A DNA stretch of 10,252 bases, taken from assembly GCA_009777165.1 (NCBI GenBank), contig WRML01000047.1:1-10252 (forward strand), read 5' to 3'. This document shows positions 6,064 to 10,252 of this stretch, one piece after another. Below the pieces are notes generated by a model. The model searched no databases and was not told the DNA's origin. It saw only the letters and a program-made list of their open reading frames with translations. How positions within the stretch are numbered: the first letter of the stretch is position 1; every line of letters begins with the position of its first letter. This stretch comes from Kiritimatiellota bacterium. Its GTDB lineage: Bacteria; Verrucomicrobiota; Kiritimatiellia; RFP12; UBA1067. The position numbers and the translations under genes were made by a program.

Positions 6064-6681
6064 TTACCCGCAAACGATTTCTTGGGAAGCCTTGTTGACG
6101 GCACTTGCGAGCGATTGACAGCGGCACATGATTTTCCTGAGTTTCGCCTTGCGCCTCGCCCAGAACTTCTCAACCGGGTTGAGGTCGGGCGAATAAGGCG
6201 GAAGGAATAACACTGCGCAACCGTGTTCTGCCGCCATCGCGCGCAGACGCGCCTTGCGGTGGAACGTGGCGTTGTCCATCACCACGACATGCCCCTTCCC
6301 CAGGCGGGGAAGCAGCAGCCTGCCAAACCATGCCTCGAACAGGTGCGCGTCCATCGTGCCGGCGTAGCGCATGGGCGCCACGATCTGCCGGCACGCGACC
6401 ATGCCCGTGTGCTCAAACTTCCTCCCGCTGACCCACCCAGGCACCGCAACCCCGGCCGGCGACCCTGCGCACGGGCGGTGGCGGAAAGTCTCTATCCCTG
6501 TCTCGTCCACATACGCGAGCTTTTCCGGTACGATACCGGCGATGGTTGCGAGGAAGGCTTCGCGCTGTTTCTCGTCGCGCTCCCTGAAGGCGGTGGTTTT
6601 TTTTTCAGGATGTAGCCATGCCGTCGTAACGCGTAGCAAACGGCGGAACGCGAGCATCCTAATTCCGCGGCGATTTCGCAC
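6064..6681 (-). CDS. IS630-family transposase, frame B (DDE catalytic part)
   Basis: This frame holds the catalytic domain: Asp59 in YVDETG, Asp136 in VVMDNATFHRK and Glu171 in PPYSPDLNPVEKFW (numbering from the first ATG of this frame). The 34-residue spacing between the second Asp and the Glu is the D34E pattern typical of IS630/Tc1-mariner enzymes. The frame is entered by a -1 shift on the A9 run; the joined product would be 282 residues, the usual size for the family. The sequence before the slip site (MRNRRGIRML and following) is the out-of-frame shadow of frame A and is probably not translated. The enzyme cuts and joins the element ends at TA targets. Confidence 0.88.
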   Translation of the reverse strand: MRNRRGIRMLAFRRLLRVTTAWLHPEKKTTAFRERDEKQREAFLATIAGIVPEKLAYVDETGIETFRHRPCAGSPAGVAVPGWVSGRKFEHTGMVACRQIVAPMRYAGTMDAHLFEAWFGRLLLPRLGKGHVVVMDNATFHRKARLRAMAAEHGCAVLFLPPYSPDLNPVEKFWARRKAKLRKIMCRCQSLASAVNKASQEIVCG

Positions 6682-6911
6682 CCGTAGGCGTCGGGGGTCT
6701 TGCGGAGGATCGCGTGAAGCCGCCCGGACTTGATTTTCCTAGGTTTCCCGGCGCGTTTGCGGGGCACAAGCCCTTCGCCGCTGTTTCTGCGCGCCAACCA
6801 GTCCGCAAGCGTGTTGCGGCTAATCCCAAACACTCTGGCGGCCTCGCGCTGGCTGAGCCCCGTCTCGAGCCGGGACAGTACCCGTTCCTTGAACCTGATT
6901 TCGTATGACAT
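6492..6911 (-). CDS. IS630-family transposase, frame A (DNA-binding part)
   Basis: The first 105 codons are the N-terminal DNA-binding domain of the transposase. An HTH reads QREAARVFGISRNTLADWLA at 21-40, followed by a basic linker (RKRAGKPRKIKSGR) and a second HTH-like segment (ELGCSRSAVCYALRRHGY at 83-100). At codons 103-105 (three AAA lysines) the ribosome can slip back one base into the second frame. Without slippage translation continues in unrelated sequence to a 139-residue product, which could act as a regulator or binding-only form, as suggested for other two-frame insertion sequences. Start ATG (complement of 6909-6911) lies just inside the right terminal repeat. Confidence 0.85.
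   Translation of the reverse strand: MSYEIRFKERVLSRLETGLSQREAARVFGISRNTLADWLARRNSGEGLVPRKRAGKPRKIKSGRLHAILRKTPDAYGCEIAAELGCSRSAVCYALRRHGYILKKKPPPSGSATRNSAKPSSQPSPVSYRKSSRMWTRQG
6597..6605 (-). promoter_or_regulatory. Programmed -1 frameshift site (A9 on the coding strand)
   Basis: Nine consecutive A on the minus strand, read AAA AAA AAA in frame A. A one-base backward slip changes the downstream reading from Pro-Pro-Pro to Thr-Thr-Ala-Phe-Arg-Glu, which continues into the DDE domain. Frame arithmetic gives exactly -1. Transcriptional slippage on the same run would give a similar result. Confidence 0.75.
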
Positions 6912-7005
6912 GAATATAAGGTATCACAAAATGGCTCAACTTGCAACTAAACGATCTATATAAGGCTGTCTTTCCACTCGAAGACTTGCCACGGGGGGCT
7001 GGATA

Positions 7006-7164
7006 ATGCGCATGAACAAACGCTTCACCATCGGGTTACTTGGCGTATCCATGAGTATTGCGTGCTGGCCTTGGATACCAATTTACACCAGCCATCCCAT
7101 CAAGGGACGTAAGCTTTACCGTCCGCTGATATTGATATGGCTCCTGAAAATACCATTCCGGTGA
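7006..7164 (+). CDS. Hypothetical 52-residue protein, possible small membrane protein
   Basis: Open frame just right of the IS630 end. The product begins MRMNKRFTIG, then a hydrophobic, Trp-rich stretch (LLGVSMSIACWPWIPIY at ~10-27) and a second one near the C-terminus (LILIWLLKIPF at ~41-51), so two short membrane segments are possible. A G-rich run (6992-6997) precedes the start but is not a standard ribosome binding site. ATG at 7012 is an alternative start. No family recognised; it could be a truncated gene bordering the IS. Weakly supported. Confidence 0.3.
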   Translation: MRMNKRFTIGLLGVSMSIACWPWIPIYTSHPIKGRKLYRPLILIWLLKIPFR

Positions 7165-7186
7165 GCGTATAGAAAAGGAGAACAAA

Positions 7187-7339
7187 ATGGGTTACAATTT
7201 TTTCTGTCCAAACTGTCAACAACTTTTGAACTTGCAGAGGGTCATATCATTGGGCGGGTTGGAAAACCCACACTCCTATCCAACGGGTACATTATACCAT
7301 TTTAACTTGGTGTTTGTACATTTTACCCTGAACGGGTGA
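7187..7339 (+). CDS. Hypothetical 50-residue protein with CPNC motif
   Basis: A strong AGGAG at 7176-7180 lies 6 bases before the ATG, one of the best ribosome binding sites in the window. The product starts MGYNFFCPNCQQLL, a half zinc-ribbon (CxxC at residues 7-10) with no second CxxC, then a hydrophobic tail (LYHFNLVFVHFTLNG). A ribbon usually needs two Cys pairs, so this may be a truncated zinc-ribbon protein whose body was lost, or a dimeric mini-protein. It lies 22 bases after the 52-residue ORF and 20 bases before the convergent beta-propeller gene's stop. Confidence 0.4.
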   Translation: MGYNFFCPNCQQLLNLQRVISLGGLENPHSYPTGTLYHFNLVFVHFTLNG

Positions 7340-7359
7340 TGGCAGTTGCTTGCGGGAGG

Positions 7360-8580
7360 TTACAAACCCACAAAACAGGCGAGCTCGTTCTGGTTGCGGA
7401 GGATGAGGCGGTTGTCGATGATGAAGAAATCGGACCAGCAGTTTTTCCCGCCCAGCGGCGTGAAGCGGGTAATCTCACGGAAGTTTTCCGCAGACGGTTC
7501 GAACATGACCAGCGCACCGCTTTGCCCGTCGAGCACAAGAAGCACATCCCCCACGCGCAGGAGCTGGCCATGCTCAAACATCTTCTCTTTCCACAGGGTT
7601 TGTCCGGTCTCCGCATCGAGGCAGTACAGCCCCTCGGGCCGCGCCGGGACACCGCTGGAGGTCCCGAAGAGCAGCTTGCCGAAACGCACGGGGGTGGTGA
7701 AGACAGGGCATATCTCCATGTTTTTCCACACCTCGCGCGGCTTCCCGTCCGTCACCTCAACCATGGCGCTCCCAGCAAAATCTGTCGCGCCCGTGAAGAT
7801 GCGGTTGCCGTCCACCACGGGCTGTATGACGTTGTTGCCGTACGGGTGCGGGCGGGGGAACATCCAGCGCGCCTCGCCGGTCTTGGGATTGAGCCCCATC
7901 AGCGTGTTCGCGCTGTAGCACAGCAGGGTCTCCGCGCCGTCGAAGGCCGCGACGATCGGGAGCGAGTAGCCCGGCTTCTCGTTGTTGCCGCCGCGCCAGA
8001 CCAGCTCGCCCGTGAGGCGGTTCAGCGCCACCGTGTTGCCGGCCTCGCCGCCAGGCTGCAGGAACACGAGGTCCCCCCAGACCCCCGCCGGGCCGGAGAA
8101 GCCGTGGTTCGGGACCACGCCGCCGAAATCCGAAAGGTAGTTTTTCCTCCAGACGACCTTCCCCGTTTTCTGCCCAATGCAGTGCACGTTGCCGACGCGG
8201 CTGACCGTGTAGAGGTGCTCCTTGTAGAGGGTCGGCGCGGCGCGGGTGAACCCGTGCAAGGAACGGTCGGTGTCCTCGTACTCCACGCGCCAGTGTTCCT
8301 GACCGTCCGCCAGCGCCAGTGCGCGCACGATGTCTTTCGAGCCGTGGTGATCGACGATAAACAAGGTGCCGTCGTTGACTGACGCACAGGCATGGCCTTC
8401 GTCGGTCATCGCCACTTTCCACACGAGCGTCGGCGGCTTGTCCTGCCAGTCCCGCGTGAGCGTCACGCCCTTGATCGCGAAATCGTAATCCGGCCCAGAA
8501 TGCCACGGCCACTCCCCGGCAGCATGGGCCGTACCCAAGAGCAATGTGGCGGCGAAAAGAATCAGTCTCATGGTTTTCAT
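7360..8580 (-). CDS. Secreted PQQ-like beta-propeller repeat protein
   Basis: A 406-residue protein with a clear Sec signal peptide (MKTMRLILFAATLLLGTAHA, cleavage after AHA at ~20). The mature part is a PQQ-like propeller: repeated blade-closing motifs with a conserved Trp occur at 92-97 (DGQEHW), 139-144 (TGKVVW), 190-195 (TGELVW), 234-239 (TGEARW) and 325-330 (TGQTLW), each after a strand such as LYCLDAETG. It resembles the PQQ_2-type (BamB-like) domain proteins common in planctomycete and verrucomicrobial genomes, many not proven to bind PQQ. No dehydrogenase active site or cytochrome CxxCH is seen, so a binding or scaffold role is likelier than catalysis. ATG at 8571 is an alternative start. 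It is the last gene of the minus-strand operon, 4 bases after purN. Confidence 0.85.
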   Translation of the reverse strand: MKTMRLILFAATLLLGTAHAAGEWPWHSGPDYDFAIKGVTLTRDWQDKPPTLVWKVAMTDEGHACASVNDGTLFIVDHHGSKDIVRALALADGQEHWRVEYEDTDRSLHGFTRAAPTLYKEHLYTVSRVGNVHCIGQKTGKVVWRKNYLSDFGGVVPNHGFSGPAGVWGDLVFLQPGGEAGNTVALNRLTGELVWRGGNNEKPGYSLPIVAAFDGAETLLCYSANTLMGLNPKTGEARWMFPRPHPYGNNVIQPVVDGNRIFTGATDFAGSAMVEVTDGKPREVWKNMEICPVFTTPVRFGKLLFGTSSGVPARPEGLYCLDAETGQTLWKEKMFEHGQLLRVGDVLLVLDGQSGALVMFEPSAENFREITRFTPLGGKNCWSDFFIIDNRLILRNQNELACFVGL

Positions 8581-8584
8581 TTGG

Positions 8585-9232
8585 TTATCGAGCCGAAGCG
8601 TCTGGAGTCGAGTCGTTCATGATGACCCTCCGCCCCTCCACGCGGAGGCACCCTGCGGAGATCAAGCGCAACGCCTCGGGATAGGCAAGGTGCTCCTGTT
8701 CCTGGATACGGGCATGGAGGGTCTCCGGCGTGTCGCCTTCCAGCACGGGAACTGTCTTTTGAAGGATGATGGGGCCCGTGTCCGTGCCGTCGTCCACGAA
8801 ATGCACGGTGCAGCCCGCGACTTTCACGCCGTAGTCCAGCGCCTGTTTCCACGCGTAGAGCCCCGGGAACGCGGGCAACAGCGCGGGGTGGATGTTCAGG
8901 ACGCGGTTGGGGAACGCGTCCAGCAGCCTCCGCTTCACGATGCGCATGAACCCTGCCAGCACGACCGTGTCCACGCCGTGGTCGTTCATCAGCTGGATGC
9001 ACGCGCGCTCCGCCTCGCCGTCCAGTTTCGTCCTGTAGGCGGAGCAGTCGAGCCAGTGCGCCGGGATGTTGTGCGTGCGTGCGCGGTCGAGGATTGTCGC
9101 CCCGGCCACGTCCGAAATCACGATGTTGATTTCCGCGTTCAGCTTTTTTACCTGAACCGCGTCCACCACGGACTGCATGTTCGAGCCGGCCCCCGACCCC
9201 AGCACACCGATGTGTAATTTTTTCGTTCTCAT
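8585..9232 (-). CDS. purN: Phosphoribosylglycinamide formyltransferase 1 (GART)
   Basis: Catalyses formyl transfer from 10-formyl-tetrahydrofolate to GAR, the third step of IMP synthesis, in the cytoplasm. The 215 residues match the usual length. Visible: phosphate loop GSGAGSN at 12-18, LAGFMRI at 92-98, and the catalytic trio Asn113, His115 (NIHPALLPAFPG) and Asp151 (DDGTDTGPII), equivalent to Asn106, His108 and Asp144 of the E. coli enzyme. The start codon lies 2 bases after the stop of the small lipoprotein gene and the stop lies 4 bases before the propeller gene, so translation is probably coupled. Its position among predicted exported proteins, away from other pur genes, is unusual. Confidence 0.94.
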   Translation of the reverse strand: MRTKKLHIGVLGSGAGSNMQSVVDAVQVKKLNAEINIVISDVAGATILDRARTHNIPAHWLDCSAYRTKLDGEAERACIQLMNDHGVDTVVLAGFMRIVKRRLLDAFPNRVLNIHPALLPAFPGLYAWKQALDYGVKVAGCTVHFVDDGTDTGPIILQKTVPVLEGDTPETLHARIQEQEHLAYPEALRLISAGCLRVEGRRVIMNDSTPDASAR

Positions 9233-9234
9233 GG

Positions 9235-9408
9235 CTATTTGTTCAACGCCTCCTCAAGCTGTTTTTGGAGTTCCGTGACACTCGGCCCGTCGGACGTGCT
9301 CTCCTCCGGGTCAGTCGTTTTCTTTTTACAACCGGCAAGCCACACGCTCAGCATCATGCACAGCACACCGTTCACCATGTGAAAGAGAAACGTTTTAGCC
9401 TTTTTCAT
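9235..9408 (-). CDS. Small lipoprotein, 57 residues
   Basis: Predicted envelope lipoprotein. N-terminus MKKAKTFLFH, a hydrophobic stretch (VLCMMLSVW) and a textbook lipobox LAGC with Cys27, then a Lys-rich KKK and a short acidic tail with a helical end (VTELQKQLEEALNK at 44-57) that could form a short coiled coil or protein contact. AGGTG lies 5 bases before the ATG (complement of 9414-9419). It starts 27 bases after the DUF1080/ExbD gene and ends 2 bases before purN, so it is in the same operon. A mature part of only ~30 residues suggests a tether or accessory peptide. The lipobox and spacing make it credible despite its size; no family recognised. Confidence 0.65.
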   Translation of the reverse strand: MKKAKTFLFHMVNGVLCMMLSVWLAGCKKKTTDPEESTSDGPSVTELQKQLEEALNK

Positions 9409-9435
9409 TTCTTCACCTTGCCCTTTGCATTCGAT

Positions 9436-10252
9436 TCAGTTGCCCACGTCAAAAATTGAGACTTTCTCGAACCCCTGTTTTACACATAAATCCAGTACTT
9501 CTATCATCCTTTCTTTCGACACGTCCGTTTTGCATTTGATAAGGATGGGCAGTGTAGTATCAAGTGCGGCGAGACTGCGGTCTAACTCGTCCTTGCCCAT
9601 CGCCTTGTCATTGAGGGAGAGCCCCCCATTCGCATCAAGGGCAATGATGAGTTTCTCGGGCCCCGTTGCAGGTCCAATGACGATATTGCGGAACTGGATG
9701 GCGCCGCCCTCGCTCTGGAGGCAGATCTGCCCCGCGTCGGTGTAAACGTCCTTGCCCTTGTTCTGCAACACACCGTTCACGGTCACCTCGATCGTGTTGC
9801 CCAGCGTGACGATGTCCACGCTGTTCCACTCCCCGCGCGGCTTCTCGCTCGACGCCTCCTTCTTCGGGACGCCTTTGGCGATCCCGTCGTACTGGATGCC
9901 CTCCAGGGTCCCCTGCGACAGCAACACGAAGTCCCCCGCGCTCCCCATCTTCAGCTGGGCCTCGACCGCCTTGGGGAGGAAAAAGTTATCCGGTCCCGTC
10001 GTGAACGTGAAGATGCCGCTGTTGGGCGACTCCGTCGTCGTGTCCGCCCAGCGATACTCCACATGCAGCTTGAAATCCGCGTAACTCTGCTGCGTGCGCA
10101 GGTAGCCGAACGGCGTGCCGGTGCAGTGGATGAGGCCGTCCTGCACTGTCCACGTCGTGTCCGGGTCAGACCCTGGCTCGTGATTGATGACCTTTGTCCA
10201 TCCGGAAAAGTCCTTGCCGTTGAACAGTGCCGTCTTCTCCTTCGGGCGCACG
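9436..10252 (-). CDS. DUF1080 domain protein with C-terminal ExbD/TolR-like domain (5' end outside window)
   Basis: The frame is open to the window edge; the GTG at 10251 is probably internal, since DUF1080 proteins normally have an N-terminal signal peptide. Residues ~8-193 are the DUF1080 (3-keto-disaccharide hydrolase) fold: LFNGKDFSGW, WTVQDGLIHC, LHVEYRW, NSGIF, EAQL, GEWNSVDIV, VNGV and the closing GAIQFRNIVI. Residues ~200-269 resemble the periplasmic domain of ExbD/TolR: LIIALDANGGLSLNDKAM, then DELDRSLAAL, LPILIKCKTDV, MIEVLDLCVKQGFEKVSIF. No transmembrane helix separates the two, so the whole visible part could be outside the cytoplasm. DUF1080 proteins bind or cleave glucans or oxidised disaccharides; the combination with an ExbD-like domain suggests sugar binding linked to an envelope protein. 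It heads the visible part of the operon. Confidence 0.75.
   Translation of the reverse strand, partial: VRPKEKTALFNGKDFSGWTKVINHEPGSDPDTTWTVQDGLIHCTGTPFGYLRTQQSYADFKLHVEYRWADTTTESPNSGIFTFTTGPDNFFLPKAVEAQLKMGSAGDFVLLSQGTLEGIQYDGIAKGVPKKEASSEKPRGEWNSVDIVTLGNTIEVTVNGVLQNKGKDVYTDAGQICLQSEGGAIQFRNIVIGPATGPEKLIIALDANGGLSLNDKAMGKDELDRSLAALDTTLPILIKCKTDVSKERMIEVLDLCVKQGFEKVSIFDVGN

Larger units (their letters stand above)
6035..6960 (-). mobile_element. IS630-family insertion sequence, complete with imperfect terminal inverted repeats
   Basis: Element of about 0.92 kb. Terminal inverted repeats of ~31 bases run from 6035-6065 and 6930-6960; the inner nine bases (TGAGCCATT) and the outer TATAG match exactly, with scattered mismatches between. 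IS630 elements insert at TA and duplicate it. TA occurs at both outer edges (6035-6036 or 6037-6038; 6957-6958 or 6959-6960), so the exact boundary is ambiguous by two bases per side. The stop codon of the transposase lies within the left repeat. Both reading frames and the frameshift site look intact, so the copy may be active. Confidence 0.88.

Noticed and set aside
7324..7336. Terminator of the minus-strand operon (ACCC/GGGT)
   Set aside because: Only a 4-bp stem, without a T run on the minus strand.
7336..8382. Long plus-strand frame opposite the beta-propeller gene (348 residues)
   Set aside because: It is the GC-rich antisense shadow of the propeller gene: Arg/Val/Ala-rich, no motif, while the minus frame has a signal peptide and repeated Trp motifs.

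Overview
The window is bacterial chromosome with two compositions. GC-rich housekeeping and envelope genes flank AT-rich or repeat-laden accessory stretches. Three traits suggest a member of the PVC superphylum (Kiritimatiellota, Lentisphaerota or Verrucomicrobiota), probably from a metagenome: a DUF1080 protein, a secreted PQQ-type beta-propeller, and abundant short palindromic repeats of the 'GTCCCGCAGGGAC / CCGTAGG...CCTACGG' and 'CACAGAG...CTCTGTG' kinds. This placement is inference from gene content and style; no rRNA or other phylogenetic marker is present.

Layout, left to right. (1) 1-2206, plus strand: the 3' part of gltX (glutamyl-tRNA synthetase, cut by the window edge), then 9 bases later nifS (NifS-type cysteine desulfurase). 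(2) 2207-3331: an AT-rich insertion with an 18-codon ORF resembling the start of a HindVP-type restriction enzyme, an overlapping HNH endonuclease whose C-terminus looks shortened, and a 186-bp nested inverted-repeat cluster. (3) 3332-4737, plus strand: a D-2-hydroxyacid dehydrogenase-family gene overlapping tsaE, which encodes the ATPase of tRNA t6A synthesis. (4) 4738-7350: an accessory tract holding decayed Rhs/YD-repeat coding sequence among short repeats, an AT-rich orphan lipoprotein gene, a 111-bp palindromic element, a complete IS630-family insertion sequence using a -1 frameshift, and two very short ORFs. (5) 7360 to the end, minus strand: a compact apparent operon, read right to left, of a DUF1080 protein with an ExbD/TolR-like C-terminal domain (cut by the window edge), a 57-residue lipoprotein, purN, and a secreted PQQ-like beta-propeller protein.

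How the parts fit: gltX, nifS and tsaE are all linked to tRNA charging or tRNA modification (NifS-type enzymes supply sulfur for Fe-S clusters and thio-modified tRNA), but they sit in two blocks separated by the HNH insertion. The minus-strand operon mixes one purine-biosynthesis enzyme with three predicted exported or envelope proteins. No complete defence system, CRISPR array, rRNA or tRNA gene was found. The most unusual coding observation is the DUF1080-ExbD/TolR fusion with its tiny lipoprotein partner. The most unusual non-coding structures are the two nested palindromic repeat clusters.
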